Of a stretch of 64,000 nucleotides of DNA, positions 8,466-17,333 are shown piece after piece; the stretch's first letter is position 1; every line of letters starts with the position of its first letter. The notes under the pieces are model-generated. The model was not told the DNA's origin. It searched no databases and saw only the letters and a program-made list of their open reading frames with translations. This DNA comes from Candidatus Pelagibacter communis. Lineage in GTDB: Bacteria; Pseudomonadota; Alphaproteobacteria; Pelagibacterales; Pelagibacteraceae. The DNA lies in contig NZ_LANA01000002.1 in the NCBI RefSeq assembly GCF_012932795.1, positions 1 through 64,000 on the forward strand. The letters run 5' to 3'. The position numbers were made by a program, and so were the translations under genes.

Positions 8466-10688
8466 ATGGAAATTAAAAAAGTAGTAGTTATTGGTTCAGG
8501 TACTATGGGTAGTGGTATTGCTGCACATTTATGTAATGCAAATATTCCAGTAACCTTGCTAGATTTAAAAACTGAAATAAGCCAGCAAGCACGAGATAAG
8601 ATTCACAAATCAAGACCTCCACTTTTGCTAGATAAGTCAAAAATAAACAATATTAAAGTAGGAAATATTTTAGATAATTTTGATGAAGTTAAAGAGGCAG
8701 ATTGGGTAGTAGAAGCTGTTGTTGAAAGAATAGATATTAAACATGATATATATAAAAAAATATTTAAAGAAAGAAAAAAAGGTGCAATAGTTTCTTCAAA
8801 TACATCATCTATACCTATTAAGGTTTTATCTGAACATTTATCAAAAGAGGAAAAAAAAGATTTTTGCATTACCCACTTTTTTAACCCAGTTAGATACATG
8901 GGATTATTAGAGATAGTTAAAAATGAAAATAATGATTTAGATAAAATAAATGCTTTAAAAAGTTTTTGTGAATCAGAGCTTGGAAAAGGAGCGATTATTT
9001 GTAATGACACTCCAGGTTTTTTAGGAAACAGAATAGGTGTTTTTGCAATGCAAGTTGCAATGACTGAGGCTTTTAAAATGAAACTTAGCATAGAAGAAGC
9101 TGATGCAATTTTTGGAAGACCAATGGGTATACCAAAAACAGGTGTGTTTGGTCTTTATGATCTAATTGGCATAGATTTAATGGCCGATGTTTTAAAAAGT
9201 TTTATTAAAGAATTATCAGAAAAAGATCCTTTTCAAATAGTTGCAAAAGAAAATCCTCTAGTAAAAACCTTAATAGAAACTGGGTACACAGGTCGAAAAG
9301 GTAAGGGAGGGTTTTATCGAGTAAATAAAACTGGTGAAGCTAAAGTCATGGAAGCAATTAATCTTGAAACTGGAGAGTATGTAGTAAGTAAAAAGATTAA
9401 TATTAAGTCAGATAAAGTTGATCTTAAAAAATTAATCTCAAGAGAAGACAAGTATGGTGAGTATGCTTGGTCTGTTATTTCTAAGATTATTAAATATGCT
9501 TCTTCTTTAGTTCCATCAATTACAAAAGATTTTAATGATATCGATGAAGCAATGAGGTTGGGTTTTAATTGGACTAAAGGTCCATTTGAAATGTTGGAAG
9601 AAATTGGTGTTGAACCTTTTTTTGCTAAGATCGATGACTTTAAAGGAAATATTTTTTTAGAAAATCTATTTCAAAGCAAAAATCAAGATTTTTATGGATC
9701 TAGACAAAAATATACTGATATTGAAACATTTGGAAAAGAAAAAAAGAAAGCAGTAAGTGTAGATGGAAATAGCTCAGCTCAGATATATAGATTTAATGAT
9801 TTTAATATTGTCGAGTTTACAACTAAAGCAAATGCGCTAGATTATGACTCAATGGATGCTTTAAAAAAAGCTACAGATAAACCTTTGATTATAATAAATG
9901 AAAGTATGCAATTTTCTGCTGGAGTAAACCTGAGTTATACGATGGATTTCGCAAATAAGAATGATTTTAAATCTATAGAAAAATTTATTAGATATTTTCA
10001 GGAAACCTGCAAACACCTTAAGTATTCCAGTCACCCAGTTGTTTCTGCACCATCAGGATTAACACTTGGTGGAGGATTTGAAGTTATGGTTCAAAGTAAT
10101 TTTGTAGCCTCACATACGAACATTGTAGTTGGATTAGTGGAAACAATAGTTGGATTAATACCAGCTGGTGGGGGATGTAAGGAAATGTTAGCAAGATGGC
10201 TTGATACAAATGAAGCTAAAAAAGATCCTCATTATGCTCCTCTTAAAGTCTTTGATATTATCGGTTACGGAAAAACTGCAACATCACCAGTTGAGGCAGA
10301 ACCATTAAAATACTTAAAACCCGAAGATAAAAAGATAATGAATAGAAATAGTTTATTAGAAGTTTCAAAAAAAATCTTAAATAGTAATAAAGAATTTAAA
10401 TCTCCATCTGAAACAAAATTCAAACTACCAGGAAAAGAAGTTTTAATAGAAATGAATAAAATTATAGAAAAACTTTATGATGAAAAAATAATTCGTGAGC
10501 ACGGGGTTACAGTTGCAAAGGAATTGGCTCATGTCTTGAGTGGGGGAGATACATCGATAGATAAAACATTATCAGAAGATGATTTATTTGAATTAGAATT
10601 AAATGCTTTCATGAGATTAATTGAAACTCAAGAAACTCAAGATAGAATAGAATATACTTTGGCTACAGGAAAGCCATTAGTTAATTAG
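8466..10688 (+). CDS. fused 3-hydroxyacyl-CoA dehydrogenase / enoyl-CoA hydratase, FadN-type order
   Basis: A 740-residue bifunctional beta-oxidation enzyme. An NAD-binding Rossmann motif VVIGSGTMGSGIAAHL is at 6-21, and the dehydrogenase domains extend to about 400 (FFNPVRYM, and NDTPGFLGNR). A crotonase-like hydratase part lies at about 440-650, with the oxyanion-hole segment SGLTLGGGFEVM and the later IPAGGGCKEML. The order (dehydrogenase first) is that of FadN and the reverse of FadB/FadJ. It hydrates enoyl-CoA and oxidises the 3-hydroxyacyl-CoA. It may belong with the upstream transporter operon (55-base gap), but no thiolase or acyl-CoA dehydrogenase is nearby. Confidence 0.85.
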   Translation: MEIKKVVVIGSGTMGSGIAAHLCNANIPVTLLDLKTEISQQARDKIHKSRPPLLLDKSKINNIKVGNILDNFDEVKEADWVVEAVVERIDIKHDIYKKIFKERKKGAIVSSNTSSIPIKVLSEHLSKEEKKDFCITHFFNPVRYMGLLEIVKNENNDLDKINALKSFCESELGKGAIICNDTPGFLGNRIGVFAMQVAMTEAFKMKLSIEEADAIFGRPMGIPKTGVFGLYDLIGIDLMADVLKSFIKELSEKDPFQIVAKENPLVKTLIETGYTGRKGKGGFYRVNKTGEAKVMEAINLETGEYVVSKKINIKSDKVDLKKLISREDKYGEYAWSVISKIIKYASSLVPSITKDFNDIDEAMRLGFNWTKGPFEMLEEIGVEPFFAKIDDFKGNIFLENLFQSKNQDFYGSRQKYTDIETFGKEKKKAVSVDGNSSAQIYRFNDFNIVEFTTKANALDYDSMDALKKATDKPLIIINESMQFSAGVNLSYTMDFANKNDFKSIEKFIRYFQETCKHLKYSSHPVVSAPSGLTLGGGFEVMVQSNFVASHTNIVVGLVETIVGLIPAGGGCKEMLARWLDTNEAKKDPHYAPLKVFDIIGYGKTATSPVEAEPLKYLKPEDKKIMNRNSLLEVSKKILNSNKEFKSPSETKFKLPGKEVLIEMNKIIEKLYDEKIIREHGVTVAKELAHVLSGGDTSIDKTLSEDDLFELELNAFMRLIETQETQDRIEYTLATGKPLVN

Positions 10689-10690
10689 AA

Positions 10691-11824
10691 CTAATGAACA
10701 TCATCATTTGATGATTCTTCTTTTTTAGATTCTTTATTTCTATTTTTATTTTCTTTCTCCTCAAATCTTTGAATTAATTCATCTTCTTTTCTTTTTTGGT
10801 CAGCATCAAATTTTCTTTCCCATTCTTTTATTCTTTCATTTTCAGCTTCAAGTCTTTTTTCTTCAGTGATTTTTGCTTCTCTTTCTTTTTCATCTTTTAT
10901 TTCTTGTAATCTAATTTCTTCTTTTTTCTTTTTTAATTCTGCTTCTCTTTTTTTATGTTCCTCGTCTCTTAATCTTAGAGCTTTTAATTCTTCAATTTCC
11001 TCTTTTTCTTTTAATTTAAGCTCTTCTTCTTTATTTCTTAATTCTTCAGCTTCTTTTAATTTTTGAATTTCAATCTCTCTTAATCTTTGAGATTCAATAT
11101 TTTTTATTCTTGTTTCAGCTTCTTTTAATTTTTGTTCTTGATATTTTAATTTTCGCTCTTCTTCGTCCAATTTATATTGCTCTTCTTTTTGTTTATTAAT
11201 TTCTATATCTTTTAACCTTTCCCGTTCTTCTCTTATTTTTTTTTTCTCTTCTTCTATTTTTTCACGCTCAACTCTTTTTTGTTCATCTTCTTTCTCTTTT
11301 GTTTTTTGTTTTTCTTGTCTTAATCTTTGTTTCTCTAAAAATTCCAATCTTAATTTTTCTTGTGTTAATCTCAAATCATCTTCTCTTCTCTTCTTTTCTG
11401 TTTCATCTTTTAATTTTTGTTCTTCAGCTTTTAGTCTTTGTTTTTCAACTTTTAAATTTTGTTGTTCAATTTGTCTTTGTTGTTTTTCAATCTTAAATTT
11501 TTGTTTTTCTTGATTTATCAATCTCTGTTTTTCATCTTTTATTTTCTGAAGTTCTTCTTTTCTAATCTGTTTTGCCTCTTCTGCCCTTTGTTTTTTTTGG
11601 TTCAATTTTTCTTTTTTGGCTTCTTGAATTTTTTCTCTTGTTAATTTTTTTTGTTTTTCTATTTCAGCTTGTTTTATTTTTTTTTTAAAATTATCAAATG
11701 TTTTATTTAAAGAAAACGATGTAATTTTTTTAAAATTATCAAATTTTATTTTCTTAATTACATTTAGTGGATCTTTAAGAATTTCTTTTTTTGGTTTTTT
11801 TGTTTTTTTTGGTTTTTTTAACAT
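10691..11824 (-). CDS. highly charged Glu/Lys/Arg-rich coiled-coil protein
   Basis: About 377 residues from the ATG at 11824 (an upstream TTG at 11848 is less likely). Apart from a Lys/Pro-rich head and a Glu/Ser tail, the whole protein is a low-complexity run of E, K, R and Q in heptad-like order with frequent QRL/QKL units, predicting one long coiled coil. There is no membrane segment or signal peptide. Function is unknown; similar composition occurs in scaffolding and TolA-like proteins, which is not evidence of homology. It converges on the FadN-type gene with a two-base gap. Confidence 0.65.
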   Translation of the reverse strand: MLKKPKKTKKPKKEILKDPLNVIKKIKFDNFKKITSFSLNKTFDNFKKKIKQAEIEKQKKLTREKIQEAKKEKLNQKKQRAEEAKQIRKEELQKIKDEKQRLINQEKQKFKIEKQQRQIEQQNLKVEKQRLKAEEQKLKDETEKKRREDDLRLTQEKLRLEFLEKQRLRQEKQKTKEKEDEQKRVEREKIEEEKKKIREERERLKDIEINKQKEEQYKLDEEERKLKYQEQKLKEAETRIKNIESQRLREIEIQKLKEAEELRNKEEELKLKEKEEIEELKALRLRDEEHKKREAELKKKKEEIRLQEIKDEKEREAKITEEKRLEAENERIKEWERKFDADQKRKEDELIQRFEEKENKNRNKESKKEESSNDDVH

Positions 11825-11925
11825 TTTATTATTAATAATTTTGCACAACTATTTAACCAAAATTTAATCAATAAAAATACATTTTTAATGATTAAAATGG
11901 GTTCAACTTATGAGTTAAGTTATAA

Positions 11926-12115
11926 TTATTTGTACATTTTGAAGGTATTAATAAAATCAGTCTTAGTATATATTCGGAATATCTTTGATATTTAATTTTT
12001 TCTAAAACCTCTAGATCGTAAAGTACTTTGCCAACTGGCGTATATTCTCCTTCAAACAAAGGTTCATCTTGTAGGATTATAAAAAATTGACTGTCTTCAG
12101 TATTATTTTTACTTG
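11926..12115 (-). pseudogene. remnant of a cyclophilin-type peptidyl-prolyl isomerase gene (3' end only)
   Basis: Reading the minus strand leftwards from about 12115 gives NTEDSQFFIILQDEPLFEGE and onward, matching the last 59 residues of the intact cyclophilin at 16686-17330 at about 43 positions once one base is restored. The one-base deletion at about 11960/11961 shifts LRPDFINTF out of frame. The N-terminal three quarters are absent. The fragment abuts the stop of the MetX-like gene. It is a decayed paralogue, probably left when a five-gene cassette came to lie between two neighbouring isomerase genes. Confidence 0.8.
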
Positions 12116-12124
12116 TTTATTTTA

Positions 12125-13135
12125 CTAAGTTAATAGTTCAGCAATATTTAGATCTAATTTTCTTTGAAAATTTTTATCATTACCTGGATTTGCAGCACAA
12201 TGTCCATATGGGGAGTCAATAGGTTTTAAAGATGCTCTTTTAATGAATTTTTTTTCAAACATATTATCTTCTTTTCTAAAATATAGATCTTGATTACAGG
12301 GCATTAAAATTGTTTTTGCTTTAATTGATTGTAACGCTTTAATATAATTCCCTTTATAGAGTGGACCACTGCTTATATTGTTTAGTTGCCAAGTTTTTAA
12401 TTTACTTAAAAGGTCATTCGCATCCCAATTTTTTTCATGATCTTTGGCCCAATTATCAAGAAGATCTTCTGCACTGTTAAAACCTAATTTTTTATAAAGT
12501 TTATCTCTATAAAAATCTTGAGAGAATGCCCAACCAGCATATACACGACCAAATGCCCTTAAGCCTGCAACAGGTTGTTTTTTATAATTTCCTTTATTCC
12601 AGTTTGTATCTGCAATTAATGCAGCTTTTACACCTTCTAAAAAAACATGATTATGTATTGAAGTTTTTGCTGATGCACAAAAAGGTAAAATCGCTTTGAC
12701 CATATTAGGATATTGTGCTGCCCATTGGTAAGACTGACATCCAGCCATAGACCAACCAGTAACCAGTGCAATTTTCTTTATTTTAAGTTTTTCGGTTATT
12801 AGTTTATGTTGGCAATAAATATTGTCCCAAAGTGTTATTTCAGGAAATTGAGAACTACGCTGTAATTTATTACTATTACTTGGTGATGAAGATAAACCAT
12901 TACCAAACATGTTTATTGAAATAATAAAATATTTATTTGGATTTATTGCCCTATTTTTTCCAATAAAACCTTCATTACGAATATGTGTACCTGTGTAAAA
13001 AGTTGGAAGTACAATTACATTTGATTGATCTTTATTAAGTTTGCCATAAGTTTTATAAACTAATTTGGCAGACTTTAAAATCTTACCAGATAAAAGTTTA
13101 ACATTTCCTAAGTTAAACTCTTGATATTTTTTCAT
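12125..13135 (-). CDS. MetX-like alpha/beta hydrolase (homoserine O-acetyltransferase family)
   Basis: A 336-residue alpha/beta-hydrolase protein. The nucleophile elbow GWSMAG puts Ser at about 129 (classical MetX has GGSMGG); the acid is probably Asp in PCNQDLYF and the His is in YGHCAANPG near the end. Family length is 340-380. The GWSMAG variant is common among hydrolase-like relatives that need not be acetyltransferases, so the reaction is left open. Its start overlaps the stop of the GS-like gene by one base, placing it at the end of the 16538-12125 operon. Confidence 0.7.
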   Translation of the reverse strand: MKKYQEFNLGNVKLLSGKILKSAKLVYKTYGKLNKDQSNVIVLPTFYTGTHIRNEGFIGKNRAINPNKYFIISINMFGNGLSSSPSNSNKLQRSSQFPEITLWDNIYCQHKLITEKLKIKKIALVTGWSMAGCQSYQWAAQYPNMVKAILPFCASAKTSIHNHVFLEGVKAALIADTNWNKGNYKKQPVAGLRAFGRVYAGWAFSQDFYRDKLYKKLGFNSAEDLLDNWAKDHEKNWDANDLLSKLKTWQLNNISSGPLYKGNYIKALQSIKAKTILMPCNQDLYFRKEDNMFEKKFIKRASLKPIDSPYGHCAANPGNDKNFQRKLDLNIAELLT

Positions 13136-14556
13136 TAATAAAGTCTAAGATACTCTTTTACTTCCCAGTCTGTAACAGCTTGATGGTATCGTTCCCATTC
13201 ATCATTTTTATAGGCAAGCAATGACTTTTTCATTACAAGACCTAAAACTTCATCAGTCAATTTGTCATTTTTGAGAGCTTCAATTGCAGCTAATAAATTT
13301 CTTGGAAGTCTTTTAATTCCAAGTTTTTTAAATTCACTCTCAGACATATTGTATAAATCTTGATCAGTAGGCTCTCCTGGATGTATCTTATTTTCAATTC
13401 CTTCAATTGCTGCTGAAATTGTCATCGAAAGTGCAAGATAAACATTCATCGTCATATCAGCAGCTCTATTTTCAATACAGTACCTGTTTTGAGGTAATCT
13501 AAATTGTGCAGATCTATTATTATGTCCATAAGTGATGTTTGTTGGTGCCCAAGTAACTGTTCCACCTTCAAATCCACCAACTCTAGGTACTAATCCATTA
13601 TATGAATTTACAGTTGAGCAAGTGATAGAAGTTATTGCTTCAGCATGTTTCATTAAACCACCAACAGCAAAGATTGATTCTTTTGACCACTTATTTCCAC
13701 CATCAAAAATATTCTTTCCATTTTTATCTACCATTGAAAAATTGATATGTGCTCCTGATCTCCAGTCACCTATTGTTGGTTTTGGCATAAAAGTAATAAA
13801 CATGTTATGTTTTTTAGCTATTTCTTTTAAAAGAATTCGAAGAAAAACCAATCTATCTCCCATCTCTAAAAGATTAGTATAATGAAAATCCAATTCAAAT
13901 TGAGAATAAGCTCCTTCTGCCACAACGTCATGTATCATCCAACCTAGATCATTTAAAATATCTATTAGCTCTTTTAAAAAATGCATAGAGTCTAATGTGT
14001 GTTCTACATCGTAACCAAAAGCTTGACGTCTTGGTCTGATGCCATTGACTGGATCATTATCAATGGCTTTAACTGCTTCACCATTTTCATCATATTTCAT
14101 TGCAATAAATTCAGGCTCTATGCCGGCCATTCCTTTATATCCAGCATCTTGGGCTTTTTGCATAGCACGCTTTAAAGCTTGTCGGGGACAAACATTGTAA
14201 GGTTTATCTTCCCAAAAAAGATCTGCAAAAATAATAGCAGTAGTAGTGTCCCATGGACAAATAAAAACAGCATCTAAATCTGGTAACATGACCTGATCAG
14301 AGTCTGCAGGAGTAAGCTCAGGCACAAAAGAGATGGAATGAACAGCAAACTGAGGCCCTTTACCGAGGCATAATGGTTCAAAATCAGTCATTGGTACGGG
14401 CTTTGATTTTGGTATGCCATGGAGATCAATCCAGCTGGATAAAATATACTTTACACCAGCAGCTTTTAATTCTTTATAAACAGAAGGTATTTTTTTTCTA
14501 TTACGTTCAACTGCATCTTTAAAGTTTTCATAATAAATTTTTTCATTCTTACTCAT
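13135..14556 (-). CDS. glutamine-synthetase-like gamma-glutamyl-amine ligase
   Basis: A 473-residue GS-fold protein. The beta-grasp N-terminal part (SSWIDLHGIPKSKPVPM) and the catalytic barrel with GIEPEF, AEGAYSQFELDFHYT, SGAHINFS and NNRSAQFRLP are intact, giving the metal-binding Glu residues and the ATP region. It is not like housekeeping GlnA and resembles ligases that join glutamate to an amine (PuuA, IpuC, anilide synthase types). In the cassette with a Rieske oxygenase, glyoxalase and cupin it probably activates an amine as its gamma-glutamyl amide before oxidation. The amine is unknown. Confidence 0.7.
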   Translation of the reverse strand: MSKNEKIYYENFKDAVERNRKKIPSVYKELKAAGVKYILSSWIDLHGIPKSKPVPMTDFEPLCLGKGPQFAVHSISFVPELTPADSDQVMLPDLDAVFICPWDTTTAIIFADLFWEDKPYNVCPRQALKRAMQKAQDAGYKGMAGIEPEFIAMKYDENGEAVKAIDNDPVNGIRPRRQAFGYDVEHTLDSMHFLKELIDILNDLGWMIHDVVAEGAYSQFELDFHYTNLLEMGDRLVFLRILLKEIAKKHNMFITFMPKPTIGDWRSGAHINFSMVDKNGKNIFDGGNKWSKESIFAVGGLMKHAEAITSITCSTVNSYNGLVPRVGGFEGGTVTWAPTNITYGHNNRSAQFRLPQNRYCIENRAADMTMNVYLALSMTISAAIEGIENKIHPGEPTDQDLYNMSESEFKKLGIKRLPRNLLAAIEALKNDKLTDEVLGLVMKKSLLAYKNDEWERYHQAVTDWEVKEYLRLY

Positions 14557-14576
14557 ATTGATCTCTTTTAGTTTTA

Positions 14577-14972
14577 CTATTGTGGCATATCTTCAGGGTC
14601 AATTCCAGGTACGAATGTAATACCAGCTTGCTGTTTCCAATCATGAGGATAAGCAGCATAAAATATTACACACTTTTCATCACATTCATAAGCAATATGA
14701 TTATCTTTTGGAATATAAAGCACATCTCCAGGGTTACAAATATAAGACTCACCATTACATGTAAGGCGAAAAGTTCCTGTCATACAATAGATGATTTCAT
14801 CACAAGTTAAATCCCATGGTATAGAAGCTTTGTTTAAAAAATTTAAACCTCCACACATTGTGTTACTCACCTTACTGGTCACAAAAGGCTTAATATAGCT
14901 TTTTCCTGGCTCTAAACTATGAAGTCTATTTTCAATATCTTTAAATTTATATAATTGAGGTTTTTTTGACAT
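14577..14972 (-). CDS. cupin-domain protein
   Basis: A 131-residue single-domain cupin: DEIIYCMTGTFRLTCNGESY corresponds to cupin motif 1 in a reduced form and PGDVLYIPKDNHIAYECD to the second. The EutQ-like pattern (low His in motif 1) leaves metal binding uncertain. It lies between the glyoxalase and GS-like genes with gaps of about 20 bases, so it is part of the cassette operon. Its role could be isomerase, dioxygenase or binding protein. Confidence 0.65.
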   Translation of the reverse strand: MSKKPQLYKFKDIENRLHSLEPGKSYIKPFVTSKVSNTMCGGLNFLNKASIPWDLTCDEIIYCMTGTFRLTCNGESYICNPGDVLYIPKDNHIAYECDEKCVIFYAAYPHDWKQQAGITFVPGIDPEDMPQ

Positions 14973-14989
14973 TTATCTTGCCTTTCTAT

Positions 14990-15409
14990 TTATACTTTTA
15001 CTGGTTCATTTAACTCAACTTTGTATCCATCTGGATCTTCACAAAAAGCTATTATTCTAGTTCCATGTTTCATTGGACCTGGTTTACGCGTAATATTTAT
15101 GCCTAATTTTGTAAGATCATCACAAGCTTTGTAAACATCTGGTGTTTCTATGCAAACATGTCCCCATCCATTACCTTTGTCATACTCATCTTTTTGTTCC
15201 CAATTACAGGTTAGTTCTAAACAAGGTGATTCTGTTTCAGGACCATAACCAATAAAAGCATTAGTAAATTTCCCTTCTGGATAGTCTGTTTTTCTTAAAA
15301 TTTTCATCCCTAAAGTTTTGCAATAAAAATCAAAAGACGCTTCTAAATTTTTAACTCTAATCATAGTATGAGCAAGTCTGTAACCCTCCAGGTTAATTTC
15401 TTTAGACAT
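14990..15409 (-). CDS. gloA: lactoylglutathione lyase (glyoxalase I)-like VOC protein
   Basis: A 139-residue vicinal-oxygen-chelate protein very like GloA. Metal ligands can be placed at His14 (LAHTM), Glu65 (LEL), His84 (GWGHV) and Glu132 (KVELNE), and the FYCKTLGMKILR and EDPDGYK signatures are present. GloA isomerises the glutathione hemithioacetal of methylglyoxal. It overlaps the Rieske gene by eight bases, which ties it to the cassette; there it may deal with an aldehyde made by the oxygenase rather than act as general detoxification. Confidence 0.8.
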   Translation of the reverse strand: MSKEINLEGYRLAHTMIRVKNLEASFDFYCKTLGMKILRKTDYPEGKFTNAFIGYGPETESPCLELTCNWEQKDEYDKGNGWGHVCIETPDVYKACDDLTKLGINITRKPGPMKHGTRIIAFCEDPDGYKVELNEPVKV

Positions 15410-16538
15410 TTTTTACCCTTCTTGTTATTTTAAAAGATCTTTTAATAGAATTAATTATAAGTTTTTGAAATGCTTGAACTCCTTTTTCCCATACAGGAGA
15501 TAAAAGCCCCCCATTATGGGATGCTGGAGAAGATCTACCTTCTTGTAATCTTTCACACATTTCATGATCTTCTTTATGAACACTCCACCAAATATCCTTA
15601 GTTGCTTGAATTTCTTTTTTAGTCATCATTTTATTATCTATAGTATAGATTATTCTTTTTTGTGAGGTTATACCTGGACTTATAGGAATATTTAAATAAA
15701 CACCAACTTGATTTGGATAATAAGTCCCCATTATAAAATTTGGAAAAAGTGATAAGTATCTTGAGGTAACAGATAAAGCATTGTAATTTTTTTCATCTTC
15801 TTGCGCAACATCAACACCACTTCCATAACACTTACCATCAACAAAGGTGTAATGATCTTTTAATGGTTGATTTGTTGTTTTTTTATGCACAAATTGAACA
15901 TGATAAGGCTCAATGAAATTTTCAATAAGAAATTTCCAATTAGTATTTATTTTACCAAAATCTAAAGTCGCAACGTAATTTAATTTTGTTAAATCAATAT
16001 CATTAAATCTTTTTATAAGTGGTTTAGCATATTCTTCAAATTTTTTTGCCTTTCCATTAAAGTTTATAAAGATCCAATCATGCCAAATATGGGTTCTAAT
16101 TGACTTTAATCCATGATCTAAAAAATTAAAACCTTCAGGTTTATGTTGATTTGTACCACCTATATGTGGCGCAGCCTTTAATTGTCCTTTTAAATTATAG
16201 CTCCATGCATGATAGGGACATTTAATAATTTTTCCTACATTCTTTTTTTCATCAACCAGTTTCAAACATCGATGACTACACACATTATGAAAAGTGGAAA
16301 TTTTGTTTTCTAGATCTTTAACAAGAAATATAGGCTTACCTGCAATGGATAAAGGAATTATATCACCAGGATTTTTAAGTTCATGAACTAGACCAACAAA
16401 CAACCAATCATCAGATAAAACTGTATTACATTCTTTTTTCCAAAAATCATCATCAGTATAAGATTCTGGGGGTAGTCCATATATAGTATTTAAGTTTTTA
16501 GGCTTTTTAATTCTAGTAAAGTTTTTCTGTTTCGCCAT
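15402..16538 (-). CDS. Rieske non-haem iron oxygenase, alpha subunit
   Basis: A 378-residue ring-hydroxylating-type oxygenase. The Rieske [2Fe-2S] site is C87-x-H89 and C107-x2-H110 (CSHRC, CPYHAWSYN). The mononuclear iron site shows ENFIEPYHVQFVH with His213 and His218; the third ligand should be an acidic residue near the C-terminal CERLQEG segment. Relatives act on aromatic rings or on N-methyl groups (glycine betaine, choline, stachydrine and carnitine types). No reductase or ferredoxin gene is adjacent. It is the first gene of the cassette operon. The presence of a GS-like ligase suggests an amine substrate. Confidence 0.82.
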   Translation of the reverse strand: MAKQKNFTRIKKPKNLNTIYGLPPESYTDDDFWKKECNTVLSDDWLFVGLVHELKNPGDIIPLSIAGKPIFLVKDLENKISTFHNVCSHRCLKLVDEKKNVGKIIKCPYHAWSYNLKGQLKAAPHIGGTNQHKPEGFNFLDHGLKSIRTHIWHDWIFINFNGKAKKFEEYAKPLIKRFNDIDLTKLNYVATLDFGKINTNWKFLIENFIEPYHVQFVHKKTTNQPLKDHYTFVDGKCYGSGVDVAQEDEKNYNALSVTSRYLSLFPNFIMGTYYPNQVGVYLNIPISPGITSQKRIIYTIDNKMMTKKEIQATKDIWWSVHKEDHEMCERLQEGRSSPASHNGGLLSPVWEKGVQAFQKLIINSIKRSFKITRRVKNV

Positions 16539-16685
16539 CTGCTGTTTTATTAAATATGCTATGCTCTATATTGAAAACCTTATTGAAGAAAAATTGATTT
16601 TACAATAAGATAATTTAGATAGCTGGTAAATTAAAGCAGGAAATTCAGAGTATTAAAATATACAACTAAACTGCGCCTAGATGAT

Positions 16686-17330
16686 TTAATCGAGCATTCT
16701 AAAGGTATTAATGAAATCAGGTCTCAGAACATACTCAGAACTATCTAAAAATTTAATTTTATTTAAGACTTTTACTCCATAAATAACCCTACCAACTGGA
16801 GTATATTCACCTTCATACAATGGCTCATCCTCAAGTATTATAAAAAATTGGCTATCCTCTGTATTATTTCTAAAAGTTCTAGCTAAACCAACACTTCCTT
16901 TTGTGAAGTTAAATTCAGCTTCTAACTCAGAATTGATAGTTCCTAATCCAGATTGACCCGTTCCTATTTTTCCATAATCTAAACTATTTTTTCTACCAAA
17001 CTCTAAATCTCCAGCTTGAATTAATTTATTTTCAATTACTCTGTGAAAAGCAACATCATCATATCTATTAGCTCTTATTAATACTTTAAACCTTTCAACT
17101 GCATTTGGAGACACATCTGGATAAAGTTCTATGATAACATTTCCACATGGAGCATTAAGTATTGCTATATTCTCTGGATTGCTAAATTGAATATCATTTG
17201 GATTATAATTTTTGACAAATAAACATTTATTTTTAATAATTATATAAGAAGTCAAAGAAAACATTGCTAGGATCATTAAAAAAATCAATAGAATTTTTTC
17301 AGATATGGAGGCCCTAATTTTTTTTATCAT
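16686..17330 (-). CDS. cyclophilin-type peptidyl-prolyl cis-trans isomerase, membrane-anchored
   Basis: A 214-residue protein with an N-terminal membrane anchor (KILLIFLMILAMFSLTSYII, about 12-31) and a periplasmic cyclophilin domain from about 50. Family motifs are VAFHRVIENKLIQAGD, GSVGLARTF and NTEDSQFFIILEDEPLYEGE. It assists folding of exported proteins. It starts four bases downstream of the zinc-peptidase-like gene, suggesting one transcript. A truncated paralogue of its 3' end lies at 11926-12115, on the far side of the intervening cassette. Confidence 0.85.
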   Translation of the reverse strand: MIKKIRASISEKILLIFLMILAMFSLTSYIIIKNKCLFVKNYNPNDIQFSNPENIAILNAPCGNVIIELYPDVSPNAVERFKVLIRANRYDDVAFHRVIENKLIQAGDLEFGRKNSLDYGKIGTGQSGLGTINSELEAEFNFTKGSVGLARTFRNNTEDSQFFIILEDEPLYEGEYTPVGRVIYGVKVLNKIKFLDSSEYVLRPDFINTFRMLD

Positions 17331-17333
17331 TTC

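Noticed and set aside
8603-9091. 162-residue minus-strand frame inside the FadN-type gene
   Set aside because: It is antisense to conserved dehydrogenase motifs and resembles no protein.
8466-10688. Treating the enzyme as FadB or FadJ
   Set aside because: Domain order is dehydrogenase then hydratase, the reverse of FadB/FadJ.
10866-11644. Several plus-strand open frames rich in Phe, Leu and Ser
   Set aside because: They are the reverse-strand reading of the Glu/Lys-rich coiled-coil gene and have no start context of their own.
11926-12115. Reading the cyclophilin fragment as a small functional gene
   Set aside because: It lacks the N-terminal part and start, and a one-base deletion breaks the frame.
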